A stretch of DNA of 64,000 bases. Origin: Ignavibacteriales bacterium. GTDB lineage: Bacteria > Bacteroidota > Ignavibacteria > Ignavibacteriales > Melioribacteraceae. The DNA lies in NCBI GenBank assembly GCA_020635285.1, contig JACKAB010000006.1, forward strand, positions 1 to 64,000, in the 5' to 3' direction. Below are positions 44,865 through 54,216 of this stretch, one piece after another. Under the pieces are notes generated by a model that was not told where the DNA came from, did not search any database, and saw nothing but the letters and a program-made list of their open reading frames with translations. Both the position numbers and the translations under genes were made by a program. The stretch's first letter is position 1, and the number at the start of each line of letters is the position of its first letter.

Positions 44865-46460
44865 CTAAGCAAGTTGTTCGTTTTGCGGCAATATCACTTT
44901 AAATGTAGTACCTAAATTTGAAGTCTTTTCTACTGATATTTTTCCATTATGATTAGCTATAATACCGTAGACAACCGCAAGCCCAAGTCCGGTACCTCCG
45001 GACTCTTCTTTTGTTGAATAAAACGGTTCAAAGATATGCGGCAAATCTTTTTCATCAATTCCGTTACCTTCGTCTATTATCCTAATAACAACATTATTGT
45101 TTTCGTTATTAATCTTAATTGTAATTTTTCCTTTATTACTGCTCATTGCTTCAATTGAATTAATCAGAAGCGACATTAACGCTTGCTGAATTTTATTTGC
45201 ATTGCAGAAAATCTCAATCGGCTCATCAGCATAATCTTTAATTAAAGTAATACCGCTAATTTCCAGATGATGACGAATTAAAGTTACACTGCAGTCAATT
45301 ATTTCCAGAAGGTTTTCCTTTGAAAATTTATCATGTTCGGAGTGAGAAAAAATCAGTAAGTCTTTTACAATTTGTCCGCAGCGTGCAGATTCTTTTGAAA
45401 TTAATTCTAAATATTCAAATATGCTTTCGTATTCATTATCTTTTTGAACTGTTTGTAATTTTTTTGTTATCAATTTGCTAAATGTCAAGATTCCGGCAAG
45501 CGGATTGTTCAGCTCATGAGCAACAGTTGCCGATAGTTTCCCGAGTGAAGCAAGCTTTTCAATTTGATGAACCTGGTTATAAATATTTTTAAGTTCCTTC
45601 GTCTTCTCATTTACTTTATCATTCAAAGTTTCTGACCAATTTTTTATTTCTTTATAAGCCTCAGCAAGATTTGTTGACATCTCGTTAAATCGCCGAGCCA
45701 CTTGGCCCAATTCATTTTTAGCATGTATTTGGATTTTATAATCTAAATTTCCATTTCCAACAGCTTCGAGGCCTTTCCTTATTATTTTAATTGGTTTGTT
45801 AACTAAAACTGTTATAAATAATCCTGAAAATAGTGAAATAACGATTACAAGAAATATTGAAGCAAAAATTACATTAGTTGTGCTTTTTTGAATTATCGCA
45901 TCAAGTCCTTCCAAAGAAACACCAACATCCAGCACACCAAGAATATTAACATTTTGGGGATGAGCATGACAAGCTGCATTTGAGCAGTCAGGTTCATTCA
46001 TAATTGGATTTATAAGACCAAGCACGCGTTTATCTTCTACATTTTTATATACTCGAATTCTATCATGGTTTGTTAAACTTTGCAGCGGAACAGAACTATT
46101 ATGACAACCAATACATGCCTCTGCAGATAAATTAACCTTATTATTGATTTCAGCAGGGTTGGTTGAATAACTAATTGTACCCTGTTTGTTGTAGATGCGA
46201 ATTTCTTCAACTCCCTTTAAAGAGCGAAGCGTATTGATTATAGAGTGAACATCTTCAGGTCGGTTTAAAAGCATACCATAACGTGTAGATTTTTTAATTA
46301 TCTCGCTTATATTATATGAGGTTTGATATCTTGATTCGGTTAGATAATTATTGAGACGATTTAAAATAAAGTAAGTATAAACTGAAAGAAGGATGATCAG
46401 AATAGACGAAAGAGAAATGATAAGCCGAACGCTCAGTGTATTAATAACTTTTGGTTTCAT
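44865..46460 (-). CDS. Sensor histidine kinase with two periplasmic c-type haem motifs
   Basis: This 531-residue kinase has a membrane helix at about 10-32, a periplasmic domain, a second helix at about 196-220, HAMP (about 220-272), coiled coil, HisKA (phospho-acceptor His315 in ATVAHELNNP) and a catalytic domain (NSIEAM, GNGIDEKDLPHIFEPFYST, GGTGLGLAVV). In the periplasmic part CIGCH (116-120) is a standard haem c site and CSNAACH (159-165) is a CX4CH site. The kinase should therefore sense redox state or a haem ligand such as NO or oxygen. It pairs with the NtrC-type regulator downstream. Confidence 0.9.
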   Translation of the reverse strand: MKPKVINTLSVRLIISLSSILIILLSVYTYFILNRLNNYLTESRYQTSYNISEIIKKSTRYGMLLNRPEDVHSIINTLRSLKGVEEIRIYNKQGTISYSTNPAEINNKVNLSAEACIGCHNSSVPLQSLTNHDRIRVYKNVEDKRVLGLINPIMNEPDCSNAACHAHPQNVNILGVLDVGVSLEGLDAIIQKSTTNVIFASIFLVIVISLFSGLFITVLVNKPIKIIRKGLEAVGNGNLDYKIQIHAKNELGQVARRFNEMSTNLAEAYKEIKNWSETLNDKVNEKTKELKNIYNQVHQIEKLASLGKLSATVAHELNNPLAGILTFSKLITKKLQTVQKDNEYESIFEYLELISKESARCGQIVKDLLIFSHSEHDKFSKENLLEIIDCSVTLIRHHLEISGITLIKDYADEPIEIFCNANKIQQALMSLLINSIEAMSSNKGKITIKINNENNNVVIRIIDEGNGIDEKDLPHIFEPFYSTKEESGGTGLGLAVVYGIIANHNGKISVEKTSNLGTTFKVILPQNEQLA

Positions 46461-46623
46461 ATAAACTTCAAATCTGCCATTACAAAATTAGCCAATACTT
46501 TAATTACATCCAATCTGTTTAATGTTCTGCAATACTATAATAAATACTAATGTGTATTGGAAGGTGGAAAAATATTTGGCTTTTTGTGAAAACAAATGAT
46601 AACAAAGATTAAAACAAATACTT
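46461..46623. other. Spacer between the redox genes and the sensor kinase
   Basis: This 163-base AT-rich gap separates the second GcvH-like gene from the kinase. It probably holds the kinase promoter, but no TTGACA-type or -24/-12 site is convincing. Confidence 0.35.
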
Positions 46624-47342
46624 TTATATGCATAAAGAATTTAGAATATCGATATACTTTTTATTACCAACAAGCTGATGAAGAAACTTAATTTGCGATC
46701 CTCCATCCATCATTGTTTCCCCGACTATTGGTAATTGTGTTTTAACTTCCGTAATAGCGCCAATAGCTTTTGCATGCATCTTAGCCCATTCTTTTTGATG
46801 TATTTTGGAACTTAATAAGTCCTGATGAACAGCACCCATTATTGCAAACCATTCAGTCTTTAACGGATTATCTTTTGGATCGCCAACCTTATTATATAAT
46901 AAAAAATTTATTGGTGAAGAAATACTAACACTTCCCCAATCTCCGTTAATTTGAATTATTTGCTCTCCTACAGATATATTTTTTCTGCAATCATCAATCG
47001 TCATTGAGTTTACATTGTCAAGAAGGTTAACCAAAATAGGATTAATGCCAAGATAAAACGTATTGGCACATATCTCCTTAGCAATAAGATTATTTTTAAG
47101 TATATAATATTATTATCATACTTAATGTTCTGTAATTTGTTAAAAATTGTATTTGCATCATTTACTATTCCGTTAACCTGAGATTCTTTTTCATTAGATA
47201 GATTTCTGATAACTTTATCAAACGGACAGTTTTCACAATCAAAATTATTATCGCATAATTTATAATCTATTACCCCGGAAGTCATCCAGACGCACTTGAG
47301 CATTTCATATTTGTTACGCTTTAACTCAATTTCATTACTCAT
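46624..47342 (-). pseudogene. GcvH-like protein with cysteine cluster and C-terminal ETMMDGG, one frameshift
   Basis: Two overlapping frames (47010-47342 and 46624-47034) join to about 239 residues. The first has CVWMTSGVIDYKLC and DCENCPFD (Cys17, 30, 36, 39). After the frameshift comes NNLIAKEICANTFYLGINP, then GDWGSVSISSPINFLLYNKV, a degenerate glycine-cleavage H-protein/lipoyl fold. The C-terminus is GETMMDGG plus about 27 residues. The shift is one missing A in the run near 47100; no nonsense codon is present otherwise. It starts at MSNEIE just as the HybB-like gene ends. It may carry a swinging arm or metal cluster serving the adjacent complex. Sequencing error is likely. Confidence 0.7.
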
Positions 47343-48555
47343 ATCTTTCACTTAAAATTATTTGTTTTGTTGTGGCTACTTCTTTTTCATTAACTAAGTT
47401 TTCGGATTCATCACTCACAAAAACAGCAAAGTTTTTAGCTATAACTCTAAAAGCAAATATTGCAAGTACAACAAGCATCATTGTAATACTAATTTCATCA
47501 AATGACGGAAAATAATTTACTCCTGAATAAGCAGCTAATCCTGTAATACTAACGTTTAATCTATTCAGTACCAGACCGGAAATTACACAAACCGAAGTTA
47601 AGTATATCCATTTTTTATCTTCTATTAATTTTTTATAGCTAAGTAAAAATATTGGCACAAGAGTTCCGATTAATATTTCCAAAAAGAAAAGATATGTTTC
47701 AGTTGATGGGACCGTTAATAAAGGGAATTTGCCATTCTCAGCAAAATCATAAATCTTTAATAGGAATCCTAATATTAAAGCTATTAAAACTGCAAACGAA
47801 GCTCCTGATAAAATATCCATTTTTAATCCGGTATGATTAAAACCATCTTCTGTGGGAAAAGCTCTTGCAATCAAATATGATTCAAAGATTATCATTGATA
47901 AACCTGCGGCAATACATGAGATATAAAAATGCACAGGTAATAATGAGGAATACCATAACGGATGCAATTTTCCTGGTACGATTAAATACAATGAACCAAA
48001 AGACGATTGATGCAGAGTAGAAAATATTACTCCTGCTATTACAACAGGTATAGAGATCATTTTCAAAATTTTAAGAGGTGCCTTTATTTTAAACTTCTCC
48101 AATACAACAGGGGCAAACTCTAAAAGAAGTACTGTGGTATAGCAAATTAAGCACCATGTAATTTCAAACATAACGGAATGAACATTCCACATTACGAGCG
48201 GATGCCAGAAATTTTCAGGTCTTCCCAGGTCAACTACGAGCAGACAGACAACTACCGAATATCCAAGAAAGGCGGTTAGAATTGCAGGTCTTACCAGAGG
48301 TTCGTATTTATGAATATGAAAGATGTGAACTGTGGCAGCAATTGTAAATCCGGCAGCGGCTAGTCCTACACCAATAAAATCAAATCCTATCCACAAACCC
48401 CAAGGCACCGAATCATGCAAATTAGTTGTTGATCCCAATCCAAGAGAAAATCTGGAATAAGTTGAAACCAAACCCATTGTTACTATTATGACGGAAACCA
48501 CTTTCCAAAAAGTAGGTTTTATAATTTCATGTATCTTCATATCATTTAATTTCAT
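47335..48555 (-). CDS. HybB/NrfD/PsrC-like quinone-interacting membrane subunit
   Basis: This 406-residue integral membrane protein has about ten helices and the HybB-type pattern: YSRFSLGLGSTTNLHDSVPWGLWIGFDF, VCLLVVDLGRPENFWHP and SSFGSLYLIVPGKLHPLWYSS. It belongs to the NrfD/PsrC family that passes electrons between an iron-sulfur protein and the quinone pool, and it is nearest to the hydrogenase-2 subunit HybB. It overlaps the ferredoxin-like gene upstream by 14 bases. No hydrogenase subunits are nearby, so its electron partner is something else, possibly the GcvH-like proteins. Confidence 0.88.
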   Translation of the reverse strand: MKLNDMKIHEIIKPTFWKVVSVIIVTMGLVSTYSRFSLGLGSTTNLHDSVPWGLWIGFDFIGVGLAAAGFTIAATVHIFHIHKYEPLVRPAILTAFLGYSVVVCLLVVDLGRPENFWHPLVMWNVHSVMFEITWCLICYTTVLLLEFAPVVLEKFKIKAPLKILKMISIPVVIAGVIFSTLHQSSFGSLYLIVPGKLHPLWYSSLLPVHFYISCIAAGLSMIIFESYLIARAFPTEDGFNHTGLKMDILSGASFAVLIALILGFLLKIYDFAENGKFPLLTVPSTETYLFFLEILIGTLVPIFLLSYKKLIEDKKWIYLTSVCVISGLVLNRLNVSITGLAAYSGVNYFPSFDEISITMMLVVLAIFAFRVIAKNFAVFVSDESENLVNEKEVATTKQIILSERYE

Positions 48556-49318
48556 TTTCTTTATTACCCTTTAGTAGATTTTTTTCTTTCGCTATTTCAT
48601 TTTTTCTTTTTGTAAGCCAAAACATTGCGCTTAAGAATATTCCTCCGCCAATTGCTACAGAAGGAATTTTTTCCATCGCATTCAATGTTAATTCAGGCAT
48701 TGGTTCATTTGGCAGTTTAGAAACATATCCCAATTGCTCGAAAGGTACAGGAGATATAATAAGAACATGCCCGCCTCCGGCTTCTTCAAGTCCGTAGATA
48801 TGCTGATAATATTTGTCGGGATTATTTTTAAGTCTGTTCTTGGCAACTTCAATAAGCTGATCCATTTTACCGTACAATGTCGCCTCTGTCGGACAGACTT
48901 CTGCACAAGCAGGTAATTTTCCGGCTTTAACCCTGTCATCACACAAATTGCATTTGCGTATGCGCGGCTTAGTTGTCCCCCATTCATAACGGGGAATACT
49001 GTGCGGACAAGCCTGCATACAATATCTGCATCCAATACATTTATCGGCATCATAGACTACTGCACCCGTTGAACTCTTTGTAATTGCTCCTACCAGACAT
49101 ACGGATATGCAAGCTGGATCATTACAATGCATACAGAGTTTTCTCGCATACATTTCTTCATACTGTTCAACAACCGTAAAAGTGTTACCAGAGAGATGAT
49201 CTTTTAAATAATCATCATTTGTTTCAGGTAAATTATTAACCTCTTTGCACATGTCATAACAGGCACCACAGCCCACACAAAGAGTTACATCAAATAGAAT
49301 CCCATTTTCGTTTAACAT
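48542..49318 (-). CDS. HybA-like four-cluster ferredoxin with C-terminal membrane anchor
   Basis: This 258-residue protein has 16 cysteines in four groups: CVGCGACYDMC (14-24), CMHCNDPACISVC, CIGCRYCMQACPHS and CNLC with CAEVC, so up to four [4Fe-4S] clusters. The C-terminal helix SVAIGGGIFLSAMFW is a membrane anchor as in HybA. Unlike most HybA proteins it has no signal peptide, so it faces the cytoplasm or is exported with a partner. Together with the following NrfD-type gene it makes the classical two-subunit electron-transfer module. Confidence 0.88.
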   Translation of the reverse strand: MLNENGILFDVTLCVGCGACYDMCKEVNNLPETNDDYLKDHLSGNTFTVVEQYEEMYARKLCMHCNDPACISVCLVGAITKSSTGAVVYDADKCIGCRYCMQACPHSIPRYEWGTTKPRIRKCNLCDDRVKAGKLPACAEVCPTEATLYGKMDQLIEVAKNRLKNNPDKYYQHIYGLEEAGGGHVLIISPVPFEQLGYVSKLPNEPMPELTLNAMEKIPSVAIGGGIFLSAMFWLTKRKNEIAKEKNLLKGNKENEIK

Positions 49319-49332
49319 TTTTTTTCCAATTA

Positions 49333-50001
49333 TTATAATGAGAGAAATTCTTTTTCAAAATCATTTACACTTTTATCAACTAACAAAGCAACAGCATCAT
49401 TGGATAATAATCCTCCATCGTACATTGTTTCTCCGGCCAATTCTACTTTTGGTGAATGGTCAGTTATAAAACCTTTTAATTTGATGAATTCGTTCTTCAT
49501 CCAGTTTAATGCCTCACTCCCGGTAAAAAGAAATCGCCATTTTCTGGTGAATCCTTCGAAATAATCTGAACGCCCCAATCTTTATACGGATTAGTGATTT
49601 TCTTACCAATAACATCGGCGTTAATAGATTTTACAATACCATTAACTGGAGAAAGGAATTTTACAGTTTTATTTCCGTAAGATCCTTCGAAAATCAAACT
49701 CCCGCGTTTTATCACTTCACCCGCTTCAGCACATTTTTGAATAGATAATATTCCGAGTGCCGTCGTTCCAAATGGATCAATACCGATTTCCAGTAATCCA
49801 TCCTTTTTCTTCTTCAGCCAAGTGTGTCCTTTTGAAAAAAATAGATTTGATGGAATAGTAATTACATTTCCATCATAACTCGGGAATTCATACTGAGATA
49901 AAGAGGGCTCAAATGCAGGATGATATCTCCCTGTACTCTTAATACAACAAAATCAATACAAAGAACAGATAAAAACACTGCCAGAACAAAATCGCAACCA
50001 T
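49333..50001 (-). pseudogene. Membrane-anchored GcvH-like (lipoyl-domain) protein with C-terminal ETMYDGG, three frameshifts
   Basis: Joined over three missing G bases (near 49981, 49930 and 49520) this gives about 222 residues. It has a membrane helix (FLSVLCIDFVVL), then FFSKGHTWLKKKKDGLLEIGID (H-protein HxW pattern), then GNKTVKFLSPVNGIVKSIN, where the Lys matches the lipoylation region, and GETMYDGG about 30 residues from the end. AAAGGA lies 7 bases before ATG 50001. Every defect is a single base in a G-run, so the gene is probably intact in the organism. The role is probably a lipoamide-like or structural subunit of the HybAB complex (inference). Confidence 0.7.
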
Positions 50002-50052
50002 AATGGATCCTTTAAATAAGTTATTACAATTTTAATTGATATAAGATTTCAC

Positions 50053-50286
50053 TTAATCTTTTGAATTATTTTTATTATCTACAGCATTCTTTGATGCCTC
50101 AGGCTTATGTGGCTTTCCGCCGTCATACATTGTTTCCGTTGCAAGTCTAAATGTCGGATCTAATTTCGACTTAGACGATTTTGATACTTTCTTATGCTTC
50201 CCCGAAATCAATGGCTCGACGATAAATCGAACAAATAAATCAACTGCAATAAAAACTATGGCAACACCTATGATAAATGTAAGCAT
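50053..50286 (-). CDS. Small membrane protein ending in an ETMYDGG segment
   Basis: This is a 77-residue protein: one membrane helix (MLTFIIGVAIVFIAVDLFVRFIV), a lysine-rich linker, then FRLATETMYDGG (motif at 51-57) and a hydrophilic tail. AAAGGAG lies 9 bases before ATG 50286, so the longer frame starting at 50337 is not used. Its motif is nearly the same as in the two GcvH-like proteins downstream, so the three are probably parts of one complex or are processed by one enzyme. It is the first gene of the operon. Confidence 0.75.
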   Translation of the reverse strand: MLTFIIGVAIVFIAVDLFVRFIVEPLISGKHKKVSKSSKSKLDPTFRLATETMYDGGKPHKPEASKNAVDNKNNSKD

Positions 50287-50905
50287 GATACACTCCTTTT
50301 TACTTTTAATTGTTGCCAGAAGAAATTCAAATAGCATACCAACATTTCTATTTTTTTAATATTCTTTTTATGTTATTGTAAAACAAAGAGTTACGCTGGT
50401 AGTGTCGAATTGTTAATCAGATAGCCAAGAAGGAAGTGTAAATATATTCAACATTGCGGTGTTGAATATTACATCACATTTTAAGGAAAATACTTTTAAC
50501 CTATTCACAACTCTGCTGTAAAACTTCAGCATAGAGATAAAAAGAATCAGTTTTTATTCTATTAGATAAAATCATGTTCATCTTCAAAACCTTATTTTTT
50601 TCGGTTTAATTTTGGTTTTTTTGATTTGCGATATTTTTATTTAACCTATAATCTTCAGCATTGAGATATAGTAATCTACCCAAGCAAAACCTTAATTCTA
50701 TTCTCGGCTATATTTCATTTACCTTATCGATTATGTTATTTGTGGTAATAACCAAAAGCTTACTATGTATGTAACGCCCATCAATGATGGGATAAATATT
50801 TCATTTATTTAATGATTTTAGAATTTGCTATATTTTATAATTGAAATTAATGCTTACGATAAAAACAATTTTTGCAAAATAATTATGAAAATGAGAGCGA
50901 TAAAT
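50287..50905. promoter_or_regulatory. Divergent regulatory region with a perfect palindrome
   Basis: This gap lies between the redox operon (leftward) and the DUF3124 gene (rightward). It contains ATATTCAACA (50444-50453) and TGTTGAATAT (50460-50469), a perfect 10-bp inverted repeat with a 6-base spacer, which is a good operator candidate. I looked for a sigma-54 (GG-N10-GC) promoter for the redox operon and saw none that was convincing. Confidence 0.5.
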
Positions 50906-50917
50906 ATGAGGTCCAAT

Positions 50918-51457
50918 ATGAGATATATTTATTTAATAATTGCGTCCATGTTTTTTGTTATAGGTTGTAAACAGGAGGAAATAAACACAGAGAACAATAA
51001 TAATATTTCAGAAAATAGTATTATGCCCTCTGAAAAATATAATTGGGGCAGTTACGACTTGAATAACACATTTGGAGAACTATTATTTGTGCCAATTTAC
51101 TCAAGTGTATATCACCAAAATGATAGAACTTTTCACCTAACGGCAACATTAAGTATTCACAATACTGATATTAATTCTAAGATTACCTTATTAAAAATAG
51201 ATTATTACGATACAAATGGAAAATTAGTTTCAGAGTTTATTAATGAAAAAATTATTCTAAATCCTTTACAAACGAAACAATTTATTATAAAGGAAACAGA
51301 TATAACCGGAGGCACTGCAGCAAAATTTGTTATAATGTGGGCTGCCGATAAACAAGTTGTAAAACCCTTCATTGAAGCTGTTATGATTTCAACATCATCT
51401 CAACAAGGAATTTCTTTCAAGACGGAAAGCAGAGTTATAAGCAGTATAGGTTATTAA
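50918..51457 (+). CDS. DUF3124 lipoprotein
   Basis: From ATG 50918 this is a 179-residue lipoprotein (signal RYIYLIIASMFFVIGC). It matches DUF3124 with the features VPIYSSVYHQNDRTFHLTATLSIHNTD, LKIDYYDTNGKLV, and the final FIEAVMISTSSQQGISFK. The frame is open to 50825, but GAGG lies 6 bases before ATG 50918 and gives the natural signal peptide; ATG 50906 is an alternative. The function is unknown. It diverges from the redox operon and converges with the nos cluster. Confidence 0.8.
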   Translation: MRYIYLIIASMFFVIGCKQEEINTENNNNISENSIMPSEKYNWGSYDLNNTFGELLFVPIYSSVYHQNDRTFHLTATLSIHNTDINSKITLLKIDYYDTNGKLVSEFINEKIILNPLQTKQFIIKETDITGGTAAKFVIMWAADKQVVKPFIEAVMISTSSQQGISFKTESRVISSIGY

Positions 51458-51487
51458 TTTTGGATTTCTGCTCAAAGATTTTGATAA

Positions 51488-52279
51488 TTAAATATCTTTG
51501 TTAGAAAATATTTTAAGCCCAAACCCAAATGGAAGAACAAACCAGAATAATAAAACCAAAAATGAAATTGCGATTCCAATATTTTTACCAAAGAAATTTT
51601 CAAAGATTGCTCCGGTGTAACCCATAAGTGCGGAGATATCAAATTTTAATACAGTAAGAATTCTGCCAATGTCTATTGGGTTTACCAACGTTAAGCCAAG
51701 CGCCAGTTTTTCAATCGGGTAATCTTGAAAAACTTGGAGTAAAAATAAAATTAGTCCATCGTAAATGACTGTAAAAAATAACCAGACAAAAATTGATATT
51801 CCCAAACCCTTTAGTTTGTCGTCGTTTAATGTGGCTATCAAAAAAGCTAATGCCGTAAATATTAATATTTGAAAAACACCGCTAATAAAAACCATTGATA
51901 AAGCAATCCATGATTCAGAAAAAATTCCAAGGTTAAAAATTACCGGCAAACCAATACCAAACAAAAAACTGATTAATAAAGGAACAACCAAACCAAAATA
52001 CAATCCGCTGTAAAGTGAACTTCTGTTAATCGGCTGACTTAACATAAAGGTAATATAATTTTTATTATTATAAATGTAAATTGTTCCAAAGACAATACTT
52101 ATAAGAGGAATAACGATTAATACAATATTGAGCAAACTTAAAATAACTTTGGATGAATCACCGGTGAAAGAGATTAGCCAGTATGAAATAATTAAGAAGA
52201 AAAGTGAAAAACCAATTAACCATTTGCTTCTAATGTTATCTTTAATTTGGTATTTAACAATTTTTAGAATTCTGTTCAT
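51488..52279 (-). CDS. nosY: NosY, ABC permease of the nitrous oxide reductase maturation system
   Basis: This 263-residue membrane protein has six helices of the ABC-2 type (IVLIVIPLISIVFGTIYIYNNK, FLLSQPINRSSLY-like segment). It follows nosF with a 4-base overlap and belongs to the NosFYD transporter, which supplies the sulfur and copper centre of NosZ. It is the last gene of the nos cluster here. Confidence 0.87.
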   Translation of the reverse strand: MNRILKIVKYQIKDNIRSKWLIGFSLFFLIISYWLISFTGDSSKVILSLLNIVLIVIPLISIVFGTIYIYNNKNYITFMLSQPINRSSLYSGLYFGLVVPLLISFLFGIGLPVIFNLGIFSESWIALSMVFISGVFQILIFTALAFLIATLNDDKLKGLGISIFVWLFFTVIYDGLILFLLQVFQDYPIEKLALGLTLVNPIDIGRILTVLKFDISALMGYTGAIFENFFGKNIGIAISFLVLLFWFVLPFGFGLKIFSNKDI

Positions 52280-52986
52280 ACAACTTTTCCTAACATAACT
52301 GAGGCAACAGACCTTTCGAGATTTTTTTCACCAGTTAAGTTAATTAAATTTTCTAGCGTGCCGTTAAACCAAAGTTTACCTTCAAGGATAAAAGCAATAT
52401 TTTGTGCAAGGTCCTCCAGTTCGCTAATTATATGAGAAGTGAAAAGAATAGTTTTTCCGTTTTGATTTTCTTTTAGAATTTTATCTTTTAATATTCCGCT
52501 CGCAACCGGGTCAAGTCCGGCAGTAGGTTCATCAATTATTAATATTTTGGGATTGAACAAAAAGGCAAGTGAAGCATTAACTTTTTGAAGTGTTCCACCG
52601 GAAAGATTTTTTAACCTTTTGCTCATTTCTTTTTCAAGATTAAATTTGGATATAAGTTCTTCATCCAAATTTTTAGCAGTATTTCTTAAATCTTTTACCA
52701 TATCAAAAATATTTTTCACCGTTAGATTTTCCGGAAAACTAGGACTTTGAGGCATATAACCTATTTCATTTCTGTATTCACAATCTCCGTTTATTTGAGT
52801 ACCATCAATTTTTATATTACCATCGTACTTTTTTATCAAACCGAGTATTGATTTAATTAATGTAGTTTTGCCGGAACCATTTGGTCCAACCAAATACGTA
52901 ATTTTCCCATGCTCAATTATTAAATCTAATTCCTTCAATACTGCTAATGAGCCGTATGATTTATTCAATTTTATTATTTCAATCAT
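52276..52986 (-). CDS. nosF: NosF, ABC transporter ATPase for NosZ maturation
   Basis: This 236-residue ABC ATPase has Walker A VGPNGSGKTTLIK (residues about 33-45), Q-loop YMPQSPSFPE, signature LSGGTLQK, Walker B ILIIDEPTAGLDP and the switch His in TSHIISE. It powers NosY, with NosD in the periplasm. It overlaps nosD upstream and nosY downstream by 4 bases each, so the three are translationally coupled. Confidence 0.9.
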   Translation of the reverse strand: MIEIIKLNKSYGSLAVLKELDLIIEHGKITYLVGPNGSGKTTLIKSILGLIKKYDGNIKIDGTQINGDCEYRNEIGYMPQSPSFPENLTVKNIFDMVKDLRNTAKNLDEELISKFNLEKEMSKRLKNLSGGTLQKVNASLAFLFNPKILIIDEPTAGLDPVASGILKDKILKENQNGKTILFTSHIISELEDLAQNIAFILEGKLWFNGTLENLINLTGEKNLERSVASVMLGKVV

Positions 52987-54216
52987 AAAATTCTTTTCAT
53001 CGATGGTGAATTATCAATCAGTGTTTCCGGTGTTAGAACCGGGAATATTCTTTCTGCGGCATCTAAAATATCAACAAATAAACTGCGCAATAAAATTAAT
53101 GTTGGCCGGTTTTTTTCAACTATTAGTGAAAATAATTTTACCGGACGATAAGGAATATCACCGATGCCGTTTTTATCAATATCGTAACCTTGGTATTCTG
53201 ACCAGAAATTATTATTAAACTCATTATAACTTTGAGTGCTGTTTGTTGCTATATCAAAAGAATTACCAATAAAATTATTTTGAGTAAAAGTATTATCCAT
53301 TGAGTTAGCCATCAAACGAATTGCCCAACCATTTTCCATAAATTCATTTTTATAAACAGTTATTCTATTCGAGCCTTCAATATAAATTCCACTTGAGTTT
53401 CTATAAAAGTAGTTATTTGTAATTTTACTATCAGTGATATCTTTTAATAGAATACCATAAGAAGCGCTGCCCCAATTATTTTCAAATCGGTTATTTGTCA
53501 TCTCCACATATTTGGTATACATTACAGCAACTCCGGCACCATTATGCTTAAAAGTATTAGAGGTATAACTGCAGCTATCAGAAAACATAAAGTGTAATCC
53601 GTAACGAAGGTTGTTCTCACTTAGATTTTTATTTATATGGCATGTACGAGCAAACTCCAAATAAATTCCATCCCGGTGACCATTGACAAAATTATTCTCA
53701 ATAGTAATGTTTTTACAATACCATAAATGAATCCCATTACCTGAAGATGCTTCTGATTTTTTAGTCGCATAAATTTTATTATTAAAAATCTTACAATCAG
53801 AAGATTTTGCCAAATAAATTGCAAAGAAGTTTTGATCAAATTCATTATTTATGACTGTGCAATTTTTAACTTCTTCTAATTTTATTGCAGCATTGTCATC
53901 AATAAAACTAACGCCGGAGTTTATCAACTTCAGTCCAGAGATTAAAACATCGCTGCTTGTAACAGTTATATTTTCAAATTTGTTTTGACCATCAATAATA
54001 GGTTGGTTTAAGCCAATAATAGTGAGTGGTTTATCGATTATAATATTTCCCTCTGTGTAAATACCAGTTTGAATTAAAAGTGTATCACCAGAAGAGGCAG
54101 AACTTATTGCAGTTTTTACTGATGAATATTTTTTATCTTTTCCAACGTTAAAAGTTTTACAAAATTATTGTTGAAAGTACTAAAAAAAATAAATAATAAT
54201 AAAAATTTAGTTCCAT
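52983..54216 (-). CDS. nosD: NosD, periplasmic copper/sulfur chaperone for NosZ, frameshift in the leader
   Basis: The beta-helix (CASH-domain) repeats are clear: KNCTVINNEFDQNFFAIYL, KNITIENNFVNGHRDGIYL and SCSYTSNTFKHNGAGVAVMY. They end at GIGDIPYRP. The in-frame region extends upstream to about 54165 (TFNVGKDKKYSSVKTAIS). The signal sequence, MELNFYYYLFFLVLS from ATG 54216, is in another frame because of one extra T near 54160. That ATG overlaps the end of nosL. Allowing this one indel, the protein is about 410 residues, normal for NosD. Confidence 0.85.

Noticed and set aside
46624..50001. True decay of the GcvH-like genes
   Set aside because: All lesions are single-base changes in homopolymers, motifs are intact and the partner genes are healthy, so loss of function is not the best explanation, although it is not excluded.
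50287..50905. Sigma-54 (-24/-12) promoter for the redox operon
   Set aside because: An NtrC-type regulator nearby made this likely, but no GG-N10-GC pair with acceptable flanks was found on the proper strand.
53633..53845. 70-codon ORF inside nosD, and many similar antisense or offset frames throughout
   Set aside because: Shadows of real genes in other frames; they lack starts with binding sites and protein-like composition.
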